From the NCBI GenBank assembly GCA_037349105.1, contig JAYJMM010000034.1:310001-374000 (forward strand): 64,000 nucleotides of DNA, in the 5' to 3' direction. The notes below the pieces were generated by a model. That model did no database searches. It was not told where the DNA came from and saw only the letters and a program-made list of their open reading frames with translations. This document shows, in pieces, positions 13,401 through 23,227 of this stretch (positions are counted from its first letter, which is position 1; every line of letters starts with the position of its first letter). This DNA comes from Limnomonas spitsbergensis (lineage: Eukaryota > Chlorophyta > Chlorophyceae > Chlamydomonadales). Both the position numbers and the translations under genes were made by a program.

Positions 13401-16400
13401 CCTTGAAGTTCAGCAGCTACAATTCAGCTACACGGAGGTTTGGCAGCGTGATGTTGCGCCACATGGGGAGTGTGGACAAGATGAGGGGCCCACTGTTAGC
13501 CTTGTAGTGCGGCAGCTACAATTCAGCTACAATTCAGCTACACGGAGGTTTGGCAGCGTGATGCTGCGCCACATTGGGAGTGTGGACAAGGTGAGGGGGC
13601 CACTGTTAGCCTTGAAGTTCGGCAGCTACAATTCAGCTACAATTCAGCTACACGGAGGTTTGGCAGCATGATGTTGCGCCACATGGGGAGTGTGGACAAG
13701 GTGAGGGGCCCACTGTTAGCCTTGTAGTGCGGCAGCTACAATTCAGCTACAATTCAGCTACACGGAGGTTTGGCAGCGTGATGTTGCGCCACATGGGGAG
13801 TGTGGACAAGGTGAGGGGCCCACTGTTTGCCTTGAAGTGCGGCAGCCACTATTCAGCTACAATTCAGCTACAACCTGGCGTATGGCCGGGGGGTCCTGAT
13901 GCAGTAATCTCCAGTGCTTGGGTCCCTGGCCATCAGCTGGTCAGGGCTTGGTCCCAATCGGCCCAGCGTGCATTTTGACCCTGTTTAATGGCCCGACACC
14001 TGTGATCCCAAGCCTCTTCCTTCCTCCGCGCCTGCGGGCCCTTACCGCTGCGAGTGCTCCAGTGTGTCATTTTCTGGACACGAGTCCACCTTTGGCAGGC
14101 CGCCCCGGGGCTGCCAAAGGTCCGGTCGGGGCCAAACCCGGACAGGCCTGTTTCTTACACCTGGTGGCCAGAGCAGCGTGGCTGGCCAGAAATGAGGATT
14201 CCGACCAGAGGCCGGAGTGTAGCTGACATGTAGCAGAGTCCCAAAATAAACACTGCGCTGCTCAGCCCGCGCATGTGGTGACGGAGCTCCCCTTGCCTAC
14301 AGCCGTGGCTGTGAATCTTTCTCCTGATCCCATGGCACTTCCTTCCCCCCTTGAGTCCCTCACCTCTGTGGCTGCTTAGCCCGCATACGTGGTGACAGGA
14401 ATCCAGCGCCTGACCTTGGGTCTGATCCCCTGCCCCATCCTTCCTTCCCTCCCTGGTTCCCTCTGTGGCTGCTTAGCCCGCATACGTGGTGACAGGAATC
14501 CAGCGCCTGACCTTGGGTCTGATCCCTTGCCCCATCCCTCCTTCCCTCCCTGGTTCCCTCTGTGGCTGCTTAGCCCGCATACGCGGTGACAGGAATCCAG
14601 CGCCTGAACTTGGGTCTGATCCCGTGCCCCATCCTTCCTTCCCTCCTTCAGTCCGATACCTGGCTGCTCAGCATGCCTATGGCGTCATGGAGCTTCCGCT
14701 GTCTCTAGTCGGGTCTGTGAAACTTCCCTCTGATCCCATGCCCCTTCCCTCCTTCCCTCCTTCAGTCCGATACCTGGCTGCTCAGCCTGCCTATGTCGTC
14801 ATGGAGCTTCCGCTGCCTCAATTCGGGTCTGCAGCTTCCCTCTGATCCCATGCCCCTTCCCTCCCTCCTCTTCCCCCCCCCTTCTCAGTCCGACAGCCAT
14901 GTGGCTGCCCAGCCCGCCTATGTCGTCATGGAGCTCCTGCTGGCCGAGGCCGGATCTGTGAAATTGACGACCGCGATGGAGGCAGCCCGCTCCAGGGCCG
15001 GCGGCAGGCAGGCGGTGGGACTGGGCAGGTGCATGTACCACCTGCCCTCCCTCAAGGGTGAGATCCAGGGTTGGGCAATTAATGGTCGTGACGGTGCACC
15101 CATTGATGGTGCCACAAATAGTGTTCGGTGCTTCAGTCAGCATTTTTTATATAAAGGTTCTTCAGTCAGCATTTTTATATTAAGGTTCTTCAGTCAGCAT
15201 TTGTATATAAAGGTTCTTCAGTCAGCATTTGTATATAAAGGTTCTTCAGTCAGCATTTTTTATTTAACGGTTCTTCAGTCAGCATTGTACTGTTTAGGGT
15301 TTTCTGGTGTAAGACGCTGTATTGTGTTACACATGAGTCCCTTATACCGTGTCAAATGCCAACATTAGGAAGTACTAGGACAGCAGCAGAGACGTTCAAA
15401 CACTGAAATCACACTGAATCACACTAAAGCACACTGACATCACACTAATATCAGAAAGGCGAACACTAGTGAGACCCAGTGGACAGCAGCAGAGATTTTG
15501 AGATTTGTGTGAACTGAGGAGAGCTCGTGATGAGGCGCATGCTTCTGCGCGGAATTGCTCACACACATTGTGCCTCTGTCATGGCCCCCTAGTGGGGCAT
15601 GCTATCCCTTAGGTGCCACTGCCCCTGCTGTTACCCTCGTCTGCCTCTCCTTGGGCGTCTCACTGTCCTTGGCTTAACCGTCCTGCCCTCTTCTCCCTCC
15701 CTTTGGGTGCCTCACTGTCACTGTCCCAAATCGCTGCCTCTGCCCAAGCCAGGCGTCCTGCAGCCGGTAGTTGTTTTAAAGCCCAGATCCTTTCACGCCC
15801 TCCTCCAGCCATTCTGCCTCCCCCAATAGCCATCACCCCCACTGGGTGATGGATCCTCACCAGCCGCTCCCCATGCATCCCACTGCCCTCATCCTAACCC
15901 CCCTGCCCCACCCGCTGCCTCTCCTCCGAGCCAGGCGTCCTCCAGTCGGTGGGCGTGTTCCGGCCCAAGCTGCAGCTGAGTGGAGGCAGAGTGCACGTGC
16001 AGCTGGACATCAGGGACCTCACGGCCGCAGCAGCATCCAGGTGCATGGCTCTGGAAGCTAGGTGAGCTTGCTGAGCAGGCAGGTGCATAGCAGCAGGTAC
16101 ATGGCAGCAGGTGCATGGCAGCAGATGCATGGCAGCAGGTGCATGGCAGCAGGTGCATGGCAGCCTGGTGCATGGCAGCCAGGTGCATGGCAGCCAGGTG
16201 CATGGCAGCCTGGTGCATGGCAGCCTGGTGCATGGCAGCCTGGTGCATGGCAGCCAGGTGCATGGCAGCCTGGTGCATGGGAGCCAGGTGCATGGCAGCA
16301 GGTGCATGGCAGCAGGTGCATGGCAGCCAGTTGCATGGCAGCAGGTGCATGGCTTTGAAAGCCACGCGAGGCTGCTGAGCAGGCAAGTGCATGGCAGCCC

Positions 16401-19400
16401 AGTGCATGGCATCCAAGTTGCCCAGTTGCATGGCAGCAGGTGCATGGCTCTGAAAACTGGGTGAGGCCAATGAGGCATGTGAATGTTGGCAATTGCATGT
16501 CTGCGGCTTTTATGTGAGGACGCTGAGCAGACAGGAACGCGATATCATGTTGACGTGTGAGGCTAGGCCGCAGGCAGGGGCGCTGAAAGGGGCCTGCCAT
16601 GCTCAGCGAGTCTGCCGCATGGAGGGGCCTCTTGCCGCTTGACTCTTGCCCGTGACCTCGCTCTTTGACCTTTGTATTCCTTTCTGGCGGCGCCCTCTTG
16701 GCCCAAGAGGCGCAATCTGCTGACCAACACGGACAGCGAGGGTGGACCTCCTGCCGCTAAAAAAAGGACAGGTTTCGCTGCAAGAAAATTGCCAAAACAG
16801 ACGCTAAAGAATCAGACTTGAAATTTTGAGAAAACGTGCTGAATTTTGTTCCTCCTTGCTGGAGTGCAGAACCTCTCTCGCTCTTTAGCTTGCGACCCTG
16901 CTGCGCTGGCATGCCAAGATTTTGCAAAATCATTGCAAGACTAGCGTAAAATCTTCTCTCACTCTTCTGCTTGGGGCCCCCCTGTTCTTGGGGGTACCCC
17001 CCTCGCCCCCCTGTTCTTGGGGTACCCCCCTCTCCCCCTGTTCTTGGGGGTACCCCCTACCACCCCCCAAAGGAGGGGGGTGCTTGGGGAAAAAATATGC
17101 ATCCCAAACAAAATCTTGTAGAATCTTCTGCATGGTCGGTACCAACCGTGCAAAATATTGTACCGGAAAATCTTTTAAACGAAAAATATTCACCCCTTCT
17201 TCCCCCTCCCTGCCCGCCCTTGGGCGCTGTGATCTGCTCACCAACGTCCTTCGATCTGCTTGTCCCAGGAGTTGCGACCTGCTCTCCGGCGTGGACAGCA
17301 TGCAGGCCCTGGTGGCCACTGTCAGCGCGCAGGACCGCTGCCCCGCTTTCAAGGCCTGCGTGGTCAACATCATCAACCGGGCGGGCTGCCAGGCCGCGAG
17401 CATCGTCCCTGGCGCGGGGACGCCAGGCACGGAGGCGACCCAGGGCATGTGCATCATTGTGTTTGTGGCCTCCAACAGCGTGTCGGCCAAGGCGATGAAT
17501 GCTGCTGTGTACTTGGCAAGGTGAATGCCGCCATGCACATGGGAGTGGGAGGCCTGGTGTGGCAAACCCTGCGGCTCGGGCCGGTCGGGGTTTGACGGGT
17601 CAGGGTTTCGTCAGGGTTTCGTCAGGGTTTGGTCAGGGTTTGGTCAGGGTTTGGTCAGGGTTTGGTCAGGGTTTGGTCAGGGTTTGGTCAGAATTTGGTC
17701 AGGGTTTGGTCAGGGTTTGGTCAGAATTTGGTCAGAATTTGGTCAGGGTTTGGTCAGGGTTTGGTCAGAATTTGGTCAGAATTTGGTCAGGGTTTCGTCA
17801 GGGTTTGGTCAGGGTTTGGTCAGGGTTTGGTACGAATTTGGTCAGGGTTTGGTCAGAATTTTGTCAGGGTTTGGTCAGGGTTTGGTCAGGGTTTGGTCAG
17901 AATTTGGTCAGGGTTTGGTCAGGGTTTGGTCAGGGTTTGGTCAGGGTTTGGTCAGGGTTTGGTCAGGGTTTGGTCAAAATTTGGTCAGGGTTTGGCCAGG
18001 GTTTGGTCAGGGTTTGGTCAGGGTTTGGCCAGGGTTTGGCCAGGGTTTGGTCAGGGTTTGGTCAGGGTTTGGTCAGGGTTTGGTCAGGGTTTGGTCAGGG
18101 TTTGGTCAGGGTTTGGTCAGGGTTTGGTCAGGGTTTGGTCAGGGTTTGGTCAGGGTTTGGTCAGGGTTTGGTCAGGGTTTGGTCAGGGTTTGGTCAGGGT
18201 TTGGTCAGGGTTTGGTCAGGGTTTGGTCAGGGTTTGGTCAGGGTTTGGTCAGGGTTTGGTCAGGGTTTGGTCAGGGTTTGGTCAGGGTTTGGCCCCGATT
18301 ATGGCAATGGTGGCTTCCAAGCGGTAGGCCAAAGGTGGTCGTGTGTGCTTACGGAATCCTAGACAATGGGAACCTTAGCCTCTCTGATACACTCCAAAGG
18401 GTGACTGCAGCAGTCAAGCAGTGTTGGCATAAGGACAGTTTTTTTTGAAAGGTGTGGAACAGTGTGGAGGGGGACAGGCAACAAGTCGTTGTTTGTGTCA
18501 CCTGTTAACAGGCGATGCAACAGTTCACACTACCTGCTTTTCTCTGGACCTTTCTCTCGTTTTTGTCACAAGGCAAAATGGCGCAACGTGATCGCCATGC
18601 CGATGGTCTTGTGTGTATGTTACAGAGTGTGCCTTAATATATGCCATTCCATGGGCCTCAGCTTGGCCCGACTCTTCCCCTCCTCCGTTCTCCATGCAGG
18701 CCAGGGCGCGACACGATCCACATTGTGACCGCCGTGTCCTCGGAGGATCAGCGGGCCGAGGCTCAACAGCTGCTGGAGGGATACAGGAAGCAAGTGGCGC
18801 GCAACATGACTTGCGTCAGGGCAGAAGTGATGGTAAGTGCATGTTATATTAAATTTCAGTGTGTGCACCAGAGTCACCTTTGAGGGGCGCAGCTGGGAAG
18901 CCACCACTGGGCTGATGGGGTCCAAACTTCCATTGACCAGCCTACGGCCAGGGGCTAGGGGCATCGGTGCTTGCTGCACTGTGCCTGCTGGTTGCAGGCT
19001 GGGTTTTAGCTGAAGTCTAGCTGAGACGACGGGTCTGTTGTACACGGGCCCGCATGGCGGAGATGATGCGCTTTGCTTCCCGTGAAACACTCCACCATGC
19101 GAGACAACCAATGATTCTGTGTCTGGGCACATGCCCTCCGTGTGACATGTCTGACCCCTCCACCCTTGCTCCTTGCCTGCTCGCCTGCCACCCCCGTGCT
19201 CCCTGCCTGCCTGTCCCACCCCTTGCTTCCTGCTTGCCTGCCCCCCCTTTGCTCCCTGCCTGCCTGCTCCCCCCCTTTGCTCCCTAGCGTGCCTGATCTA
19301 CCCCCATGCTTGCACTCTGCCTTTACGTTTGCAGGTTCGAGGGACGCGAGGCCTGCTGGATTCAATGGAGCAGTACGTGGTGTCAGAGGGCATCCCAGGC

Positions 19401-21147
19401 GCCACCCTGATTGTCATGGGCAGCGCACTCATCACCTCCAACCTGACAATGGTGAGTACAGAGGACAATACTGTTCATATTGGGGGGCTTCATATACAAA
19501 GCAAATGCAATGCAGATACAATGCAGCCTAACTGAAGCTTCACTTCAGCTTAAGTTTAGCCCTAAACCCTGAATCCTACACCCTGAACCCCGGCTAAAAT
19601 TCAGCTCCATCCCAGGCTCCACCCTGACGGTCATGGCGCACTCACACACTCGGCGCACTCGGCACCTCCAACCTGTCCTTGGCGGGTGCAGGACAGCACT
19701 GTTTCTTGCTGGGTGAATCAGCCACAATTCAGCTACAACTCAGCCTTCCCCCAGGGGGGAGGGTCTGGTGCAGAAAGGCCCGGTGCTTAGTCAGGCGGCT
19801 GCATGCCACTGGTTCAGGTTTGGTCCCTATCGACCCTGATAGATCCCTTAAAAACTTAAACCCTCAGCCCTCAAGAGCCCGATTTTGGATGCCACCCCCC
19901 CAACAGTCTGCCTCATAGTTCACCGCACAACTCTTTGTTGCGGCAGGGGTGTGACCCCGAGCTCCCAGCGGCCTCAAACGGCCCTGAACCTTCAGACCTC
20001 GAGGCATCCATCCAGGAGTGTCCCTCACGTTACGGCTCGCACTCATTATCTCATGGTCCACCTCCCACCCTTTTTCTCATGGTCCACCTCCCACTATTTT
20101 TCTCGTGGTCCACCTCCCACCCTTTTTCAGGCATCAGTGACCCTGAGTTTCATGCGACGCACTGTGGGCCTGCCTATGGTCATCGTGACACAGAACTCCC
20201 TCCATAGCCCGGTGAGTGGGGCCCCCTAGCATAGGATACAGGATCCTTCCCTCCCGCTCCACACCAAAGATCGTGGTGATGTATCAATAATGCCTCCAAA
20301 TACCTTGCATGATGCACATATATTCAAGGTAGTGATGCCAGGTGAATAGGTGATGGATTAATAGTTTTGGATATGAATGTCTGCATGCACCCTCACGAAA
20401 CTGTATGGGATTTTGCAGACGTTTCTTGTGAAGTTTTAGAGAACCTGACGTCCTCCGCTGACTGGATATCCCCCACACTCAACCACCTCCCAACCACCTC
20501 CCAACCACCTCCCTACCACACAACCACCTCCAACCTGTTTGCTCCTCAGACTCCCGACACGGTGCGGACCCGCTTCATGGTGTCGGTGGACGCACCCTGC
20601 AGCCAGGTGCTCCAGCTGGTGTGCTCGCAGCTGCTGGCGACCCGGGAGAGGGGCGACAAGCTCTTCCTGACACAGGTGAGACACCGAGTTTGTTTTGTAG
20701 TGCGAATAATTATTTTAATATATTAAGTATGTTGTGCTTGCCGCCAGGTCCACGTTGACAAGCACCTGACAAGGCAGCAGCAGTTGACTCAGCGCAGGAT
20801 CATGGACTGCTCCATCAGCCATGCGCTAGGTGAGAAGCAGGGCAGGCAGAGACCATGTCGACGGATTGGCCCATTCATTGGTCGGTGCTTTAGTATTGTT
20901 CCTTGAACATTGTGCTGAACACCTGCCTGCTTTCTGCTGCTGCCCCTTCACCCTCTGCCCCTCCCTCCCTCGTCCCCTCACAGGTTACCGCACCGCACCC
21001 ACCCCCCTCATCCTGGAGGGGGCGCTGGACACCTGCCTGGCCTCCGCTGTCCAGGACCATGCGGTGGGCCTGCTGGCGGTACAGATTCCATCCGGATCCA
21101 GGGGCCTGCCACCTACTCAGCTCAACCTCCTGAGAAGCTGCAAGTAG
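2958..21147 (+). CDS. 20-exon gene: large protein with two C-terminal universal stress protein-like regions
   Basis: Proposed exons: 2958-3106, 3480-3541, 4488-4720, 7292-8039, 8474-8502, 8819-9007, 9931-10113, 10523-10635, 10956-11100, 11648-11745, 12850-13051, 14889-15057, 15935-16061, 17269-17520, 18700-18832, 19335-19451, 20131-20211, 20550-20675, 20748-20829, 20984-21147. All 19 joins keep phase and give 3402 nt (1133 aa). The N-terminus is a Leu-rich signal or transit-like segment after MKIM (ATG 2958; TAA upstream in frame). Residues ~150-400 are Pro/Ala/Ser-rich linker. Residues ~530-670 show RGFYGLNKDNV, GSGH and LLEQRGVEW in an order that recalls the UDPGP (UAP/UGP) fold, but no GTRLG-type loop is seen, so that is weak. 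Residues ~865-1010 and ~1015-1133 look like Usp domains: a strand, then AAVYLARPG, then TLIVMGS and LPMVIVTQ. Nucleotide binding is uncertain because the glycine motif is degenerate. The first three exons are less certain than the rest. Confidence 0.78.
3530..3917 (+). repeat. 30-bp tandem array seeded by exon 2 end plus donor
   Basis: About 12 units of 30 bp. Each contains the last bases of exon 2 and its donor (GGTACAG then GTGAGG). The unit is a multiple of three and continues the exon frame as a ten-residue repeat (SSGTGEELQV-like) until a stop near 3619, then reopens. It fills the start of intron 2 of the Usp-like gene. Confidence 0.85.
4711..5905 (+). repeat. ~52-bp tandem array: exon 3 end/donor plus telomere-like motif
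   Basis: About 22 units of 50-53 bp. Each starts with CACCAA then GTATGAGGCGGATGG, a near copy of the exon 3 end and donor at 4715-4735, followed by GGGTTAGGGTTTAGGGTTT. It occupies intron 3 of the Usp-like gene. The telomere-like part is interstitial and no chromosome end is implied. Confidence 0.88.
6196..6800 (+). repeat. 30-bp tandem array with donor-like CAG/GTGTGAG
   Basis: About 20 units of 30 bp built on ACCTGGCAGGGTGAGG. The first unit joins a stop-free stretch (6160-6206) that could be a small unrecognised exon ending GGCAG before GTGTGAG. The long ORFs on both strands here come from the repeat. Units 6590-6790 carry point variants. Confidence 0.85.
6801..7291 (+). other. Intron 3 remainder, no gene seen
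   Basis: Non-coding stretch with scattered GGGTTTAGGG-like motifs and a decayed end of the 30-bp array. It ends at the TTAG acceptor of exon 4 (7291). Confidence 0.5.
8041..8473 (+). other. Intron 4 with dispersed repeat and 17-bp tandem repeat
   Basis: 8138-8195 matches a dispersed element also seen at 22412-22466 (shared core GCTCAAAGCTCGGCCGCG). 8374-8462 has 3-4 copies of a 17-bp unit containing GAGCTGCAGGACC. It ends at the acceptor of a 29-nt micro-exon (8474-8502). Confidence 0.6.
8474..8502 (+). CDS. 29-nt micro-exon of the Usp-like gene
   Basis: It is bounded by CCCCAG and GTGAGC. Its two leading bases complete the codon left by exon 4 and it ends in phase 0, as exon 6 requires. 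Without it exon 4 and exon 6 do not join in frame. It encodes QVRLEILQQ plus a split Gly. Confidence 0.7.
8995..9140 (+). repeat. Exon 6 donor edge in three tandem copies
   Basis: The exon 6 end and donor (CGGGAAG then GTGCGCATGGA) recur at about 9063 (GTGCACATGGA) and 9118 (GTGCGCATGAA), ~57-65 bp apart, with CCCTAAACCC-like filler. The rest of the intron (9468-9650) has three ~62-bp units containing ATCCAGCCGTCAGC. Confidence 0.7.
10095..10350 (+). repeat. Exon 7 donor edge repeated downstream
   Basis: CTGGTCCAGCAG with donor GTGGG at 10102-10118 recurs as CTGGTACAACAGGTGG (10155) and CTGGTGCAACAGGTGG (10260). The latter two are ~105-bp near-identical units. Confidence 0.7.
10366..10447 (+). 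repeat. (CA)n microsatellite
   Basis: About 30 CA dinucleotides with CGCACA variants at the 3' side, inside intron 7 of the Usp-like gene. It explains the poly-Val-Cys ORF on the minus strand. Confidence 0.97.
11110..11647 (+). other. Intron 9: G-rich tract and ~65-bp repeats
   Basis: 11120-11290 is strongly G-rich with repeated GTGCAAGGAGGGGG. 11450-11640 has about three ~65-bp units containing CTTGGCCCTGCCTAACCTGC. No exon is seen between 11101 and the acceptor at 11647. Confidence 0.6.
11746..12300 (+). other. Intron 10, 5' part: no exon seen
   Basis: It holds a decayed interspersed element (about 11815-12050) and several TTAGGG/CCCTAA-type short motifs. Confidence 0.5.
12300..12849 (+). 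repeat. Acceptor plus exon 11 start repeated upstream (six copies)
   Basis: Copies of the first ~40 bases of exon 11, most with a preceding pyrimidine tract and CAG, start near 12426, 12497, 12570, 12632, 12709 and 12769, before the real exon at 12850. The shared core resembles GCCTGAGGGACATGTCCGTG. 12305-12420 holds three ~57-bp units with GGGCCCTAAACCCTAAGCC. Confidence 0.85.
13001..13870 (+). repeat. 110-bp tandem array: exon 11 end, donor and intron start (eight copies)
   Basis: TTGGCAGCGTGATG occurs at 13011, 13121, 13231, 13341, 13440, 13550, 13660 and 13770. The first is the real exon 11 end. Each unit holds about 50 exon bases, the AAG/GTGAGG donor and a CAGCTACAATTCAGCTAC spacer. 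The period is 110 bp (one unit is 99), so the frame shifts between units. Confidence 0.92.
14065..14250 (-). repeat. Interspersed MITE-like element (near full length)
   Basis: About 185 bp. On the minus strand it runs from CTGCTACATGTCAGCTACAC through CGGCCTCTGGTC and GGTTTGGCCCCGACCGG to GGCGGCCTGCC and GGTGGACTCGTGTCC. It matches the elements at 48476-48648 and 62184-62362 and many partial copies. There is no coding capacity. Confidence 0.6.
14250..14888 (+). repeat. ~97-bp units: acceptor and first ~70 bases of exon 12, six upstream copies
   Basis: Degenerate copies near 14255, 14361, 14458, 14566, 14650 and 14763 precede the real exon 12 (14889). Each has a CT-rich tract and the exon-like core GCTGCTCAGCCTGCCTATG, extending to GTCATGGAGCT. 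Confidence 0.88.
15125..15295 (+). repeat. ~30-bp tandem repeat in intron 12
   Basis: Six units of GGTTCTTCAGTCAGCATTT plus an AT-rich tail. 15300-15600 has no exon. Confidence 0.85.
15600..15934 (+). repeat. Exon 13 acceptor edge repeated upstream
   Basis: The real acceptor edge (CTGCCTCTCC...GAGCCAG then GCGTCCTCCAG, 15918-15945) has a close copy at 15727-15760 (CCAAGCCAG then GCGTCCTGCAG) and weaker ones near 15640 and 15700. Confidence 0.7.
16036..16450 (+). repeat. 14-17-bp array seeded by exon 13 end plus donor
   Basis: About 24 units of GGTGCATGGCAGCAG/CC type, starting at the exon 13 end (CATCCAG then GTGCATGG). Each unit carries a CAG/GTGCAT donor-like string. ORFs rich in His-Ala-Pro-Gly-Cys or Met-Ala-Ala here are repeat artefacts. 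Confidence 0.88.
16451..17268 (+). other. Intron 13 remainder with decayed exon 14 copies
   Basis: Exon-14-like edges lie near 16700-16745 and 17222-17255 (CAATCTGCTGACCAACAC, GATCTGCTCACCAACGTC), resembling the real edge at 17268. 16972-17060 has three ~33-bp units with CCCCTGTTCTTGGGG. Confidence 0.6.
17594..18295 (+). repeat. 11-bp G-rich minisatellite (GGTCAGGGTTT)
   Basis: Roughly 60 units of GGTCAGGGTTT with GGTCAGAATTT and GGCCAGGGTTT variants, in intron 14 of the Usp-like gene. All three plus frames are open, giving false Gly-Gln-Leu-Val-Arg-Val-Trp ORFs. The copy at 33289-33968 is 22 bp shorter with a different variant order. Confidence 0.97.
19452..20130 (+). other. Introns 16 region: exon 16 end copy and dispersed 110-bp repeat
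   Basis: A degraded copy of the exon 16 end (CACCTCCAACCTGTC) lies at 19598-19690, downstream of the real donor at 19452. 19921-20030 is a 110-bp dispersed repeat. 20054-20130 has three ~28-bp pyrimidine-tract units (TGGTCCACCTCCCACC) leading to the exon 17 acceptor. Confidence 0.65.
19921..20030 (+). repeat. 110-bp dispersed repeat, copy A
   Basis: Begins CACCGCACAACTCTTTGTTG and ends GTGTCCCTCACGT. It is near-identical (one mismatch seen) to 22952-23061, and both recur in the large duplication at 35594-35703 and 38619-38728. Confidence 0.85.
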
Positions 21148-23227
21148 GCATGATGTGTTTATATGCCCACTGCCCAGAGGTTTTATTTAACTGCTGATGG
21201 TACAAAGTGAGAGGAAGTGTAACTGGAGAGGAAGAGGAGTTACTATTAAGCGGGTGTAAAAGAAACCTACGACCTCTTGAGGCATGTTACTTGAACGCTG
21301 TTGGTGGTGAGAGTTGAAAAATGGCGCTGCTCGCTGCTCACAGCTTGGGTCATGGCGCAGTTGAGGCCACGTCCGCGCCGTAACTCACGAGCGGCAGCGG
21401 GACTGTGTCTGAAGCCTCTTCGCAGCCTCTTGAGAGCCTGCATCCGCATGTCTTTTTGGCCGTCTTGTTTCTCTGACCTGATGGCCTGACCTGATGGCCC
21501 GCTCACTGCTGCAGGGGTGCCACTCTTCTCTATCAAGAGCCGCTTGCTGGCGATAGGACACTGCTGGGCTGAGCCACTGCTCTGGTTAACTGCAGAGCGG
21601 CATACGGCGACAAATTGAACGACGTGCAGATGAAACACCCGGATCTGCTTAATTATGAATGAGACAGTCTGCAATCAGGACCGTATTGATGTTTGTTTCC
21701 ACCAGTATATTTCAGTCTTACTGTAATATGTGATGTGTGAAGTGTGTGAAAATCCTTTCCCTGACCATGTCCCCAAATGCATTTGTATCCCTTCACTTGA
21801 CTTTCCATTTTCCTGATCAGCTGCCCGGTGTGGTATCTTCTTATTCTTTCCTTTTTGTTGAGGTCGAAGATCTGGACGGGCAGAGGACACATCAGGGTGA
21901 TCTTTTCCTTCTCCTCTTCCGTCTGTTTCTTTCATATCTCCCGACCAGGCAGTGGGGCACTCCCCCGTCCGAGCCTTTTGAGCATGATTTTTGTCATGGA
22001 CCCTTGCTGTGTGGAGCACTTGGGATTTGGCTGCTCAGTGTGTGCCAGGGATGATGTCCTCCTGATGTACAAATAATACATATATATATATATATATAGC
22101 GGGAGATAAAGGAGTCCCCCTTGAATTCCTGCGGTTATTGACTTTTTGACTGGCGCCATTGTGTTTAGGATGGCGGAGTGGAGCTGATGACAGTGTGTTT
22201 ATTCATATTCGTTTTCTTCCACTGGGTAACTTTCAAAAAGTTCACATCTTGTGGGTCTGCCAACAGGATACATCCACCCAGCATCGAGCTATACGTACAA
22301 AGTTACCGGTAGGCATAGTCCTGGGTTTATACTGCTGATGGACCGGACATAACCATTGAGGAGTCCCTGTTTCGTCTCACAACGGACTGCCATGGGACGC
22401 AGGCATATCAGTCAATAACGTTACACCTCTGGGCCCGCTCAAAGCTCGGCCGCGTGGGCGCCCAACTGTTCAGAAGGGAGTCAAGGAGGAACTGAAAGGA
22501 AGAGAGGGGGAAAGGAACTAAAGAGGAGGCCAGGAAGGCAAAGAAGTTCAAGTCCAACACCTGAGTTCCACTTGAGAAGGCAGAAGGCATATGAGTATAA
22601 AACTACATTGAGGTTTTGAAAACAAAACTGCGGGGTGGCGGGGTTCCTTTTGAGCCTAGCCAGGCATCATAATCGATGCATGCGGCAGGTGACCACAAAC
22701 TGGATTGAGCACTACTTGACTACCACACGACAGCAAATCATAATAATGCACATACAGCTCCAAACAGGGTGAAATATACTTTGGCAGAAAAAAATCGCTT
22801 GCGAGGCTGCACCCGCGCAATGTACATGAAAAAAAGAAGCCTGCTGACTAATCAGCAAACAGAGGCATTCTGGCAGCAGAGGCGGCTGTGTGGCCATCCT
22901 AACTCAGGTAGCCGCCTCCTTGGCCAATCTGTTGTCTTCCGCACCCGCTAGCACCGCACAACTCTTTGTTGCGGCAGGGGTGTGACCCCGAGCTCCCAGC
23001 GGCCTCAAACGGCCCTGAACCTTCAAACCTCGAGGCATCCATCCAGGAGTGTCCCTCACGTAGCCCCGCCTCCTTGGCCAATCCGTTGTTTTCCGCAGCC
23101 GCTAGCACGGCCGCCTGCTGGCTAAGCAGCGGGAGAGGTTATGCAGTCGCCCTAATTCACGCAGCCGCCACCTTGGCTGTTCCTTGAGCTGCCGCAGCCG
23201 CTAGCACGGCCTCATAGCAGTCACACC
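21148..23227. other. Convergent intergenic region, no clear gene
   Basis: It lies between the 3' ends of the Usp-like gene (+) and truncated hexokinase (-). TGTAA polyadenylation-like motifs occur at 21218-21222 and 21255-21259. A TA microsatellite is at 22080-22098, a dispersed element at 22412-22466 and the 110-bp repeat at 22952-23061. A minus ORF at 21267-21674 (135 codons) has no recognised motif and no supporting splice context. Confidence 0.5.
22952..23061 (+). repeat. 110-bp dispersed repeat, copy B
   Basis: Same length and nearly same sequence as 19921-20030. Here it lies just past the 3' end of the truncated hexokinase. Confidence 0.85.

Noticed and set aside
15889..16478. His/Cys/Pro or Met/Ala-rich ORFs on both strands (also 31584-32173)
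   Set aside because: They come from the 14-17-bp donor minisatellite; the only real coding here is exon 13 (15935-16061).
17499..18448. Three overlapping plus-strand ORFs of Gly-Gln-Leu-Val-Arg-Val-Trp repeats (also 33194-34121)
   Set aside because: They are translations of the 11-bp GGTCAGGGTTT minisatellite in an intron; frame-independent openness is expected.
21267..21674. 135-codon minus ORF as a gene (also 36940-37347)
   Set aside because: No recognised motif, no splice partners, and it lies between convergent 3' ends; probably untranslated or intergenic.
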